Source: Bacteroidales bacterium
Lineage (GTDB): Bacteria > Bacteroidota > Bacteroidia > Bacteroidales > UBA12077
Direction of reading: 5' to 3'
NCBI GenBank assembly: GCA_030635365.1
Contig: DAOVYZ010000018.1
Coordinates: 1-14,937 of the forward strand
Length of the DNA stretch: 14,937 nt
The notes under the pieces were generated by a model. The model had not been told where the DNA came from and made no database searches. It saw only the letters and a program-made list of their open reading frames with translations. The first letter of the stretch is position 1, and the number at the start of each line of letters is the position of its first letter. Positions 5,601 to 13,556 of this stretch are shown here, in pieces. The translations under genes and the position numbers were made by a program.

Positions 5601-8191
5601 GCACTACCCATCGTAACTGAAATACTTGTTGTCCCCTGGCCCGAATTTATAGTAGAACCGGATGGTACTAACCAATTATAAGATGTAGCCCCTGATACAG
5701 GGCCTATGCTATAGGTTTGCGTTGTACCCGCATAAACCGGACTCGATCCGGTGATAGTTCCCGGGGTGGATGGAGTGCTATTTATCGTGATACTTTTATT
5801 AATATCATCAGTCTCCCAGCATGAACTTCCTGCCTGTACTGATATATTTCCTGATGTACTGCCTAAAGTAATTGAAATACTGCTGGCCTCCCTATCGGTA
5901 TTAAACGTTGAACCATTTGGAATATACCATTCATATTCGGTGGCTCCCGGTACAGGAACTACACTATAGGTTAGCGTTGAGCCTGCACAGGCTGAACTTG
6001 CCCCGGTAATTGGCCCCAAAATAGGTGGGTCACTGTTGTTTATGGTTAAATATTCATCTTCATATTCGGTTTCTCCACATGAATTTATTGCCTTTACTTC
6101 TATATAATCAGAAATGCTGCCTAAAGTAACTGAAATACTGTTAGTACCTTGTCCTGAATTTATAGTAGTACCCGGTGGTACACGCCAATTATAGGATGTA
6201 GCCCCTGTCACCGGGTCTATGCTATAGGTTCTCGTACTACCCGCACAAGCTGGGCTGGGGCCGTTGATTGTCCCGGGTGTGGAGGGTTTACTATTTATCG
6301 TAATGCTTTTAGCCCTGGTACCACTCCATCCACATGAATTTCTAACTTTTACTGATATATTTCCTGATGCACTGCCTAAAGTAACTGAAATACTGCTGAG
6401 TTCATCATCGCCATTTATGGTAGAACCTGTTGGTATATTCCAATCATATTCTATAGCTCCCGATACAGGAGTTACACTATAGGTTTGGGTTGAGCCAGCA
6501 CAAGCTGAACTGGCTCCGTTAATAGTGGGGGTAGTTGGAACACTACTGGTTATGGTTATACTTTTATGAATTTTGCCGGTTTCCCAACACGAACCGTGTG
6601 CTTCTACGCTTACATTACCAGATGTGCTGCCTACAGTAATTGATATACTGCTACCCTCCCTACCTGAATTAAACGTTGAACCATTTGGGATATCCCATTC
6701 ATATTCTTCGGCTCCAGGCACCGGGTCTATATAATAGGTTTGGCTTGAGCCTGCACAAACCGTACTATTACCATTAATTGGCCCGTGTGTAGGTGCGTCA
6801 CTGCTGTTTATGGTTATATATTCATCTTCATATTCGGTTTCTCCACATGAATTTATTGCCTTTACTTCTATATAATCAGAAATGCTGCCTAAAGTAACGG
6901 AAATACTGTTAGTACCTTGTCCTGAATTTATAGTAGTGCCCTGCGGTACACGCCAATTATAGGATGTAGCCCCTGTCACCGGGTCTATGCTATAGGTTCT
7001 CGTACTACCCGCACAAGCTGGGCTGGGGCCGTTGATTGTCCCGGGTGTGGAGGGTTTACTATTTATTGTAATGCTTTTAGCCCTGGTACCACTCCATCCA
7101 CATGAAGTTCTAACTTTTACTGATATATTTCCTGATGTACTGCCTAAAGTAACTGAAATACTGCTGAGTTCATCATCGCCATTTATGGTAGAACCTACTG
7201 GTATATTCCAATCATATTCTATTGCTCCTGGTACCGGTGTTACACTATAGGTTTGGGTCGTGCCTGCACATGCTGAACTGGCTCCATTTATTGTTGCCGG
7301 GGTAGATGGGGCACCAGTTATAATAATGTTTTTGGTTTGATAGGAACTATTTCCGCATGAATTGACTGTTCGTACTCTTACATAGCCTGATGTACCATCA
7401 TCGCCAAATTTTACCGAAATACTTGTTGTTCCCTGCCCCGAAAGTATTGTAGAACCATCATCTGAATCATCATCATCATTCCAATAATAACTCGTTGCTC
7501 CCGGTACTGGGCTTATACTATAAGTTTGGGTTGAGCTTGTACAAACTGTACTGGCTCCGGTAATTGTTCCGGGGGTTAATAGAGGTTCAGTAACTTCAAC
7601 ATCTTTATTCCGATATTGGCTAGAACCAATTGAATTGACTGAACGCACTCTTACTTCGCAGTCAGATTCTTCATCGCCAAATTTTACCGAAATACTTGTT
7701 GTTCCCTGCCCCGAAAGTATTATAGCTTCATCTTCATCATCTTCAAGACGCCAATAATAACTCGTTGCTCCCGATACCGGGCTTATGCTATAGGTTTGGA
7801 TTGAGTTTCCACATACTGTACTCGCTCCGGTAATTGACCCAGGCCTGGTTGGAATACTGCTTATCGTCACTGTTTTTAAATATATTGTTTCTTTATCATT
7901 ATCATCGCAATCTATTACTGTTACTTTGAATGTTTTTATACCGGTTCCACTAAAAGAAATACTTGCTGTCCTACTATAACGTGTAGCAGGATTAATTGTA
8001 ACCCCGGAGCTAATAGCAATCCATTTATATTCTGTTTCTGACTCACCACCGTTAGACAACGGTGATATAAAATTATAATATGTGCTAGTAGATACAACAG
8101 AAGGCCCGGTAATTTGGCCATACAAGCTTACAGACAACAGAAGTGTTATGATTCCTGTAAATAATATTTTAATATACTTTTTTTTATTCAT
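1934..8191 (-). CDS. Rhs-repeat polymorphic toxin with PKD-like repeats and metallopeptidase-like tip
   Basis: A 2085-residue secreted protein. A Sec signal peptide (1-25, ending LYGQ) is followed by ten PKD-like domains (27-890) of about 85 residues. All but the first open with a variant of G-x-I-x-G-x-S and have a Tyr-x-Trp in the middle. Residues 895-1040 match the DUF6443-type region found before Bacteroidota Rhs shells (YFDGLGRPIQS). YD repeats run to about 1750, then the Rhs core (DHLGNTR from D1752, YYPFGM, GRWYNIDPLADEY), ending in P-x4-D1856-P-D-G1859. In known Rhs proteins the shell encloses the toxin and this motif is where the tip is cut off. The tip, 1860-2085, holds HEIKAH (1985-1990) and E2000/E2002/H2003, resembling a zinc peptidase site with one extra residue. 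No type IX secretion C-terminal domain is seen. It starts 48 bases after the preceding gene. Confidence 0.88.
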   Translation of the reverse strand: MNKKKYIKILFTGIITLLLSVSLYGQITGPSVVSTSTYYNFISPLSNGGESETEYKWIAISSGVTINPATRYSRTASISFSGTGIKTFKVTVIDCDDNDKETIYLKTVTISSIPTRPGSITGASTVCGNSIQTYSISPVSGATSYYWRLEDDEDEAIILSGQGTTSISVKFGDEESDCEVRVRSVNSIGSSQYRNKDVEVTEPLLTPGTITGASTVCTSSTQTYSISPVPGATSYYWNDDDDSDDGSTILSGQGTTSISVKFGDDGTSGYVRVRTVNSCGNSSYQTKNIIITGAPSTPATINGASSACAGTTQTYSVTPVPGAIEYDWNIPVGSTINGDDELSSISVTLGSTSGNISVKVRTSCGWSGTRAKSITINSKPSTPGTINGPSPACAGSTRTYSIDPVTGATSYNWRVPQGTTINSGQGTNSISVTLGSISDYIEVKAINSCGETEYEDEYITINSSDAPTHGPINGNSTVCAGSSQTYYIDPVPGAEEYEWDIPNGSTFNSGREGSSISITVGSTSGNVSVEAHGSCWETGKIHKSITITSSVPTTPTINGASSACAGSTQTYSVTPVSGAIEYDWNIPTGSTINGDDELSSISVTLGSASGNISVKVRNSCGWSGTRAKSITINSKPSTPGTINGPSPACAGSTRTYSIDPVTGATSYNWRVPPGTTINSGQGTNSISVTLGSISDYIEVKAINSCGETEYEDEYLTINNSDPPILGPITGASSACAGSTLTYSVVPVPGATEYEWYIPNGSTFNTDREASSISITLGSTSGNISVQAGSSCWETDDINKSITINSTPSTPGTITGSSPVYAGTTQTYSIGPVSGATSYNWLVPSGSTINSGQGTTSISVTMGSATGNVSVRAENSCGNSSYQPKSITIGENAVIMSAVNENFIHTTTPTIAYTSLPEDGSQSIEQVSYFDGLGRPIQSVQIGTSPSGKDIIQHITYDDLGRETRKYLPYVSEIAGGAFRSDAETRQLEFYKGMLSTSTKVAISTNPWADIEFEKSPLNRVLEQGAPGEGWQVKTDGNGNTVRFAYETNTSNEVIHFEVGTSNQLVKTGTYNEGRLYKNATRDENKVWGAEYKNNRGQVLLKVADTTNLKLSTYYVYDDYGLLRYVLPPKAVELLDTTTVFDTSHAVIKNLCYYYEYDARKRMSLKKLPGAEPVYMVYDNRDRLVLTQDGNLRNDVPESAPNEWMFTKYDALNRPVMAGVYYDAVNIGQENMQAHVNTQWGICEPYESYDGLSSTYFGYDNQSFPQLSTNYEILTVTYYDNYDFDTGNTIRNYVESISNIDYPVTAINYNVKGQVTGTLTKVLGTTNQYLMSLNLYDDKYRVIRTYNKNYLGGNDLFLTKYDFIGNILKTQQIHVKNTGAVAVIINQEFDYDHAFRLTEVYHQVEGNGDPVLMAEMEYNELGQLINKKLHETAPDNFLQDVNFEYNIRGWMTKINNPEGIGPDLFAMQLAYNNPITGVSSISDAQYNGNISAMVWKAIQNKQDIQVNDATVNTEIVSNYQITVSPGTTLLPGAHLVIDPDAAIGGDAGTTEKQAYVFTYDKVNRIKKGDYKIDNEGWANPNSYDLEFVDYDSNGNINILKRYGESGTYIDNLVYDYLSGTNYTNQLRNVTDNGDMGLGFYDKVNAGIDEEYLYDANGNMIVDDNKGLDVYYNYLNLPKEIDFGGGNKIKYIYDAAGVKLAKETYRNSTLEMEVAYTGNIIYEDVTGDDFTLLTSEGKVTKTSSVYTYEYYLKDHLGNTRVMFHNDGSGNVVVDQVNNYYPFGMLFEKQNLDKNKYLYNGKELQEDVFNGVALDLYDYGWRHYDAALGRWYNIDPLADEYIHLSPYSYVANNPLIFIDPDGKSIYIVTGNKSVEVAKETLLKTTLGKELWGKYANSNTHDIYITCQKFNKLSYANGAIYSYAEKQGLLRAGKVNLNLNDEYQKDFSTLNGIDISKSLGIGRSIHLMSLNEDNFNKGSKFDNAETLFHEIKAHVDLYLGGDAEKEHKAYGVTYIKLVNGGYKAIIRRNSAAFNILEELRNVRNSETPSVEKVEPFPINQSNPANSGKYNQKKSDSNYSDQLLQWWYNN
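2615..2641 (-). other. Rhs core self-cleavage motif PxxxxDPxG
   Basis: Codons for P1851 through G1859 read P-L-I-F-I-D-P-D-G, matching the PxxxxDPxG motif that closes the Rhs core. In characterised Rhs effectors an aspartyl-protease-like activity releases the toxin next to this motif. Here it coincides with the drop in GC content. Confidence 0.8.
5762..6529 (-). repeat. 768-bp higher-order repeat, unit 2 (PKD domains A'-B'-C')
   Basis: The second copy of the three-domain block, in direct tandem with unit 1 and in frame. Identity is highest over A' and B' (about 6030-6529) and lower over C'. This points to a duplication whose A and B parts are recent or have been kept alike by gene conversion. 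Confidence 0.85.
6530..7297 (-). repeat. 768-bp higher-order repeat, unit 1 (PKD domains A-B-C)
   Basis: Codes for 256 residues from A299. The next 768 bases repeat the same three-domain order. Matched landmarks (GGGCTGGGGCCGTTGATTGT at 6252 and 7020, and TTAAACGTTG at 5901 and 6669) all have an offset of exactly 768. Domain A differs from its twin at a handful of residues, and B by very few (for example Gln versus Pro after RVP); C is more diverged. Confidence 0.85.
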
Positions 8192-8239
8192 GTCTTATTT
8201 TGTTTTGAAAAACATTTAATTATTCTCAACTATCACCTG

Positions 8240-11200
8240 CTAATCATCATCATATGGTACCGAATATTCTATATCTGCATATTTACCTAAATATGTAGTA
8301 CCATCATAAAGAATAGCCCTTAAATAATATGTCCCATCATCTGGTGGTTTATTAATTGTAAATTGAATTTTATATTTACCATCAGTATATAATACTAATG
8401 CTCCAGGATTTGGTGTAATAATTTCTGAGTCGTCTTCAGCTGCAGAACCACTTGAATCGTGCGTTTCTAGTTCTACATTTGGGGCACTATAAGTATTTCC
8501 TGTAGTTAAAATACATTCTAATATCAATGATTCGTCATCTTCGCTTTCAATTTCAATATTAAATGTTTCTGACGGTGGGGGTGGCCCATTTAAATTTACA
8601 TCAGCATATTGAACTTCTCCTAAAATATTACCATCTTCTTTTAATACAAAAGCATAATAATCATTAGGTAAATTGTGAAAATCAATATCTCCTGAATTTG
8701 TATCATTCTTATCTACTATTACCGTAATATCTTCATTATCTACAAGTTCCCAATCTGCAGAGGGGCCTTCATACTCTGGCTCTGCCATTCCGGAAAGCAG
8801 GTACTTGTAAACATAACACATAGGGCTGGATTCGCCTTGTACCCCACCGGTATTGCTATATTCTGCAATAGCTGTTACATCTCCTCCGCTAATATCACCA
8901 CTTAAACTAAAACTTTCAAAATTCATATTTGCCGGTGATGTAGATGGCAGGTATACAGGTAAATTTTTCAAAGCATCCCGGGAAATGGTTATTTGTTTTG
9001 TAGTTCCGGATCCTGGCCCAAACATCCATGATGTGTTAAAGGTTGCTGTACCATTAGCTGCTATTTCTTGTTCAAAATATACGGGAGGTTTTCCTTCGAG
9101 CGTACACACTATGTGGCATGTTTGACCGAAAGAATCTGCATTTTTTACAGTAACTTCCAAAGTTATTTTTCTATTGCCTGAATTCCTCAACTCTACAACA
9201 TCTGTATTTACGTTTTCGATTGTAAATCCGGCTATGGGTTGACCTGCAAAATGGTAATTATATTTATTTATTATATTCTCATCATTATCCCTGATAAGGC
9301 TTAACCTTCCAAAATTATCGTAAGTATATTCCGTTGTTAATCCATTCGGGTCGGTTACATTAACTGCACCTTTTAAGGGGTCGTATAAAGCAGTTATAAT
9401 TTGTACGTTTTTATTGGCTGATAAACTGCTTCTTAGACCGTTTAAGGTTGCTGCAATAGATGAAGTCGAAGTATTTTCTGCTAGTGTTTTAACATTCACT
9501 GCACCACCAAACAATGTTTCAATTTCGTCGTACGAAATGCCTTTTATAAACGTTACAGGAAAAGTATAATTGTAACTCCATAAATAACAATTCTTATCAC
9601 CATTTCTTAAAATAGAATAATTAGGGTTCCCTTTTTCATCGTATTCTACAAATTCAATTTCGCTTGTGAAATCTTCGGAACTGCCATACGATGTTAGTAC
9701 CTTATATGGTTTTATAATGCCAATATCCACAAAATCTTTGTAAAGGATTCGTTTCTTTTCAATAAGCCCATCATCAATATATTTTTCTATTTGCACAGGG
9801 GTATTTATCATATTTAAATTCTTCATCTTCAGAAGAGCAGTTCTATCAGCTCCTCCTATATCAGGTAGCAAACCAAAATCTGACGGGTAGTAATATTTTG
9901 TGGTTAAATCTTCTTCGCGGCTATTCTTTGTTTCTTCGCTCGATACAATTATTGGATTATTATCGTAATTATATGTAACAGTATTTCTTATTATATTATC
10001 ATCGTAATGCAATGTTTCTATTTTTTGATCAGACCTGTACCATTCTGTAGAATAACTGTAAAAACACAATAAAAAGGTCGGTGGTGCAGCATCACCATCA
10101 CCATTTACACCAGAAATTGTGGGCTGTATTTTAACTCCTACATTTTCGAAAATCGGATTTGTCTCAGAAAATGAATCCCAGTAATATCTATCTAGTGAAA
10201 TATTCGAATTTGAATTATTCGGATAATTAAAAACATAATCTAAAGATCCCTGCTTCCAATAATCAAAGAAAAATGGTGCCATATAACTATTTGTATTCTC
10301 ATCATTATGTTTCCACACAGGCAGTTCTGATCCAGCATTTACCCATACATTAACATACTGATCACTTAAAGTGTATTTTTCCTTTGGCAGAATATTATAT
10401 AAATAAACTGTTCTTCCTCCTACACCGTCATTGTCAAAATACTTTGTTACTTTTTGATATCCAACGTTTGATCCTTTATGAGAACAAGAAGCATCCATGC
10501 TCCCTGATACCAATTTAAAACCATTGACACTAGGGTCACATATTCCATTAAAATAAGAGTCATAAATATTAACCGGAATATTTAATAAATTACCATTCTC
10601 ATATTCGTATGTTTTAATTTGTTCGTTTCCCTTATTATCTCTGGTAATAATTTCTTTAATCCTAAGTCCACCTGTAGGATAATCTCCATTATTATCTTCA
10701 ACGTACTTAAAATTAAAATATACAACGAAGGTGCTTTCATCTATTTTTTCATTCTCAATTGCCACAAATTTGTAATCTCCCGGTTCAAGATAATAGCCTC
10801 TTGTACCAAAAAGATGGCCACTATTAAAATCATTAGAAATACCTTCTATTATAATATTATAGGCACAGTCATCAGTGGGATCTTCAATGCCAGTGCAACC
10901 AGTGTTTTCTTCTATTTCAAAATTAAACTTTGAAAAAATTCCTTCAGGTATAGTAAATTCCTTCTCATATAATTCATCTGTACGCCAATTTACTGAATTC
11001 TTGACAAATGCTCCAGCAGCATTTTTCAATTCTGTAAATTGAGAAACTAAATATTCTTGAGCCCAACTAATTTCTGTACCGATAACTTTATATTCATTTT
11101 GTTCGTAAATAAATTCTTCCCTTCCACCCGTTGGATAAGTAATTTTTTCCAAATTACATGCCTGCGATACATCGGGGTTAACAGACCTATCAGCATCTCC

Positions 11201-12565
11201 CATAGTCATTGATCCTAAAGATGTTTGCATTTCGACATAAGGAAGAAGGCTAGTGTTATCTTTATCGTTGTAGAAGCCCCAAATATCCTGATCTTTAGAA
11301 AAACGGTCAGGTAACATTTTATCATTATAATCAAACTCATAAGGGTTTTGCCTAAAGCCATTTTTATCTGCTTCGTAGAGTTTATCAAGATATAATCTCT
11401 TATGTGCTACATCACTTGCACTAACAAGATTTGCAGTAGTACCTATGTCAGAACTTGTAAAATAGCCGTGCACCAAATTAAAAGATTTAAACAATGACCC
11501 ATCAGGGTATTGAATCTCAATACGGCCTAATGCCCTTGAATTATTTAAATCTAAACGGGTGGTTTCAGAAGGGTAAAAAACAACTTTGCCTTTGTCAAAT
11601 ATTATTTCACTTGGTATTTTCTCATCAAATTCCCTGCTGGTAAATGAAATATTATGATGGCCACCTACTTTGCAAGCAGGGTAAACTTCGGATTCCCCTG
11701 TACGCATTACCTGTTCAACATTTCTATTTACCGCATAGCTAAATGTTATTCTTTTATTATTTACATCTACAATCTCCATTAAATGCCATGAGCCAATATA
11801 ATCGGGAAGACCAGCACCTTCGCTTTCATTAAGAGTACCGTCATAGTATAAATTATATGGATCTTTAATGTATTCCTGGCCTGAAACATTACTCCCTGAT
11901 TCATTCTGGCCAAAATAATATTTTGTGCCATTATCGCTTGTTACGACCCACCCATCAATTCCATCAGATCCTATTTTTTGTATTTTCGCATTACTCCTTG
12001 GCATTTGTACAAATTCTTGGTTTTGCTGGTCCCAAAAAAACTTACCTGAAAATCCGGGGCAACTTATATGAAAAATATCAGGCTCATAATCACGCCTATT
12101 CTCCATTGCTTCAACTATATCCTGATGAATACTTTCGCCGTCATCTCTACGATCCATCAAATCCTCCATTGTATATGAAGTATGCATATATCCCCTAGGA
12201 CTATAATCATCGGGTAAACCCTGCATGGTTCTGCTTATTACACCGCCACAGCTTAAGGACCAACCCAGGCCAACCCATGATGCAACTTCTTCTACCCTTA
12301 TTCCACCAGTACTATAATTAAGTGATATGGGAACCTGTATATTGCCTTGCTTAATGTTATATAAAGGTATGCTTATGCTTGGCAAGCCTGCCGATAGCTC
12401 AACCTGTGTTTCGCTATACCCGATAAGTGCTGCAACATTTGGTGTTGGAGGGTATACTGTATTTAAATCAAGTGGGCTTTCATCCTGCGCATTAACTGAA
12501 ATGCTTGCTAAAATGAGTGCTAATAATAACGTGCTTATTCGTACGTTAAATAATTTATTTTTCAT
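8240..12565 (-). CDS. Secreted YD-repeat/SpvB-like protein, first gene of the Rhs operon
   Basis: A 1441-residue protein with a Sec signal peptide (1-27, ending SVNAQ). The conserved N-terminal part (about 37-120) runs YPPTPNVAALIGY, LSAGLPSISIPLY, VPISLNYSTGGI, then VGLGWSLSCGGVISR with G99-L-G-W102. This is the beta-sandwich opening of SpvB/TcdB-like and Bacteroidota Rhs-type proteins. The long middle is beta-rich and Tyr/Asn/Asp-rich. One clear YD repeat, EYTYDNFGRLSLIRD, lies near 1079-1093, and NYHFAGQ follows near 1100. There is no Rhs core motif, so it cannot close a toxin shell alone; it probably partners with the next gene product. Residues of about 1106-1441 are an extra beta-rich tail (LEVTVKNADSFGQT, SFSLSGDISGGDVTAIAEY) ending in an acidic YDDD, unlike the usual end just after the YD repeat. 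The gene ends 48 bases before the Rhs gene and shares its operon. Confidence 0.82.
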   Translation of the reverse strand: MKNKLFNVRISTLLLALILASISVNAQDESPLDLNTVYPPTPNVAALIGYSETQVELSAGLPSISIPLYNIKQGNIQVPISLNYSTGGIRVEEVASWVGLGWSLSCGGVISRTMQGLPDDYSPRGYMHTSYTMEDLMDRRDDGESIHQDIVEAMENRRDYEPDIFHISCPGFSGKFFWDQQNQEFVQMPRSNAKIQKIGSDGIDGWVVTSDNGTKYYFGQNESGSNVSGQEYIKDPYNLYYDGTLNESEGAGLPDYIGSWHLMEIVDVNNKRITFSYAVNRNVEQVMRTGESEVYPACKVGGHHNISFTSREFDEKIPSEIIFDKGKVVFYPSETTRLDLNNSRALGRIEIQYPDGSLFKSFNLVHGYFTSSDIGTTANLVSASDVAHKRLYLDKLYEADKNGFRQNPYEFDYNDKMLPDRFSKDQDIWGFYNDKDNTSLLPYVEMQTSLGSMTMGDADRSVNPDVSQACNLEKITYPTGGREEFIYEQNEYKVIGTEISWAQEYLVSQFTELKNAAGAFVKNSVNWRTDELYEKEFTIPEGIFSKFNFEIEENTGCTGIEDPTDDCAYNIIIEGISNDFNSGHLFGTRGYYLEPGDYKFVAIENEKIDESTFVVYFNFKYVEDNNGDYPTGGLRIKEIITRDNKGNEQIKTYEYENGNLLNIPVNIYDSYFNGICDPSVNGFKLVSGSMDASCSHKGSNVGYQKVTKYFDNDGVGGRTVYLYNILPKEKYTLSDQYVNVWVNAGSELPVWKHNDENTNSYMAPFFFDYWKQGSLDYVFNYPNNSNSNISLDRYYWDSFSETNPIFENVGVKIQPTISGVNGDGDAAPPTFLLCFYSYSTEWYRSDQKIETLHYDDNIIRNTVTYNYDNNPIIVSSEETKNSREEDLTTKYYYPSDFGLLPDIGGADRTALLKMKNLNMINTPVQIEKYIDDGLIEKKRILYKDFVDIGIIKPYKVLTSYGSSEDFTSEIEFVEYDEKGNPNYSILRNGDKNCYLWSYNYTFPVTFIKGISYDEIETLFGGAVNVKTLAENTSTSSIAATLNGLRSSLSANKNVQIITALYDPLKGAVNVTDPNGLTTEYTYDNFGRLSLIRDNDENIINKYNYHFAGQPIAGFTIENVNTDVVELRNSGNRKITLEVTVKNADSFGQTCHIVCTLEGKPPVYFEQEIAANGTATFNTSWMFGPGSGTTKQITISRDALKNLPVYLPSTSPANMNFESFSLSGDISGGDVTAIAEYSNTGGVQGESSPMCYVYKYLLSGMAEPEYEGPSADWELVDNEDITVIVDKNDTNSGDIDFHNLPNDYYAFVLKEDGNILGEVQYADVNLNGPPPPSETFNIEIESEDDESLILECILTTGNTYSAPNVELETHDSSGSAAEDDSEIITPNPGALVLYTDGKYKIQFTINKPPDDGTYYLRAILYDGTTYLGKYADIEYSVPYDDD

Positions 12566-12923
12566 AATTAAACTTTTTATTGCGATCGATTATTTTTACT
12601 TTATATTTTTTTACGTTCTTTCTTTTATTCTTTTCTCTATCTTGCCTTGTTGTCTTGCCTTTTTCAATTACCTGTTTTTCATATTTCCTTAACTTTTGTT
12701 GTACGCGTTATTAACATGCGATCCGAAATTATAATTTATTTTTTATATTATAACATGTTTTGCTAAATATTTCTAATTCTCATAAGCTTTACACAGAATT
12801 AATACAAATCATCTGTTTATATTTTTTAGTTTATTGGTTTTTAATTCATTACTTATAAGTCTTTTCTGCTAAGACGCATTTTTTTGTTACTCGCTCCCAC
12901 AAGCCACAGGCACAACCCGCTCG

Positions 12924-13020
12924 TGAACCTTCATGACCTTATTTTTCCCATGATAACTATGTATAACCCATATATAATCATGTTCGTGTGTGTCAATATT
13001 TAATTGTCATGAAGGTTTCA
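12924..13020. repeat. Long inverted repeat with nested arms
   Basis: AACCTTCATGAC (12926-12937) is the exact reverse complement of GTCATGAAGGTT (13006-13017). With one bulged T the pairing continues for two more bases on each side. The 68-base interior contains a second inverted repeat, CATGAT (12949-12954) and ATCATG (12977-12982). It could fold as an RNA, form a cruciform, or mark two operator halves. It lies between the Rhs operon and the broken efflux locus. Confidence 0.75.
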
Positions 13021-13109
13021 TGTAATAAACGGTAAATTTCAAGATAAAAGTAAAAAGTAAAAGGTTTCAAATTCCAGACTTGCCTGTGATGTAGATTTTA
13101 TATTTTAAG

Positions 13110-13145
13110 TTTAAAACCTGCCTGATGGCTAGTCAGGTTTAAAAT
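13110..13145. repeat. Hairpin in the intergenic region
   Basis: The arms TTTAAAACCTG and CAGGTTTAAAA pair with a one-base bulge. An alternative pairing, CCTGA/TCAGG, has a 7-base loop. On the plus strand it is followed by AAAATTTG, not a U-run, so I call it a structured repeat, not a terminator. Confidence 0.55.
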
Positions 13146-13304
13146 TTGTTACTTGATGTATTTTAATTCTATTTCATCGACAGGGCTACTTCTCAATTTT
13201 ACGATTTGGTATCTTAGCGGTTAAGTTTTTATATCTTAGAAATTTATAAAGATTAAAAAATATCTTAAATTTAAAATTCCTTAGTTTTATTAATTGTATT
13301 GATT

Positions 13305-13556
13305 ATGTTCAACAAAATCATAGAGTTTTCAATAAAAAACAAGCCAATTATTGGTTTTTTGGTATTTGTACTTATTGGTTTTGGAATATTTTCGGTAAAA
13401 CAAATTCCTGTTGATGCTGTACCTGATATTACAAACAACCAGGTTCAGGTAGTTACTATTTCTCCATCACTTTCACCACAAGAGGTGGAAAAGTTTATTA
13501 CATACCCTTTAGAAACCTCGTTTGCTAATATTACCGATGTTATCGAAATAAGGTGA
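13305..13556 (+). pseudogene. Truncated CzcA/CusA-type heavy-metal RND efflux pump (N-terminal remnant)
   Basis: Only the first 83 residues of a protein that normally has more than 1000. MFNKIIEFSIKNKPIIGFLV is the cytoplasmic start and first transmembrane helix of CzcA-type pumps. It is followed by the first periplasmic residues with the family's IPVDAVPDITNNQVQVVTISPSLSPQEVE, a match to heavy-metal RND pumps over drug pumps. The reading frame stops right after DVIEIR, where intact homologues continue with EIRSxSRFG. From there the DNA matches a czcB-like gene in another frame, so the body of czcA has been deleted. The start is the ATG at 13305; an upstream TTG adds only two codons. No transport function is possible from this fragment. 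Confidence 0.85.

Larger units (their letters stand above)
5522..8113 (-). repeat. Array of ten PKD-like domains in the Rhs gene
   Basis: Codes for residues 27-890. The first copy is divergent; the other nine share G-x-I-x-G-x-S, a mid Tyr-x-Trp, a GTTSISVKFG or SSISVTLGS strand and a closing SITI strand. Most contain one or two Cys (V/A-C early and S-C-G late), suggesting one disulfide per domain. Copies 2 and 3 carry unusually acidic loops (WRLEDDEDE and NDDDDSDDG). PKD-type domains are extracellular beta-sandwiches used for spacing or for binding proteins and glycans. Confidence 0.85.
12566..13304. other. 739-bp intergenic region between the divergent Rhs operon and efflux remnant
   Basis: No gene is seen. 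The left part must hold the Rhs operon's promoter and leader on the minus strand. I find no perfect TAnnTTTG box there. The leader strand is purine-rich and has a direct repeat (AAGGCAAGA twice, 13 bases apart, at 12640-12648 and 12653-12661). The middle holds a small hairpin, GTCTT/AAGAC (12859-12875), followed by seven T on the plus strand. The right part has the long inverted repeat and a second hairpin, listed separately. Confidence 0.6.

Noticed and set aside
5751..7250. Three similar plus-strand frames of 72 codons at 5751, 6264 and 7032
   Set aside because: They resemble each other only because they are antisense to the PKD repeats; their spacing follows the repeat period.
5522..8113. 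CRISPR-like or satellite repeat array
   Set aside because: The repeats are about 255 bases, in frame, and encode a protein domain, with no short identical repeat and spacer pattern.
12859..12885. Plus-strand terminator (GTCTT/AAGAC hairpin, then seven T)
   Set aside because: The stem has only five pairs, three bases intervene before the T-run, and no plus-strand gene lies upstream to end here.
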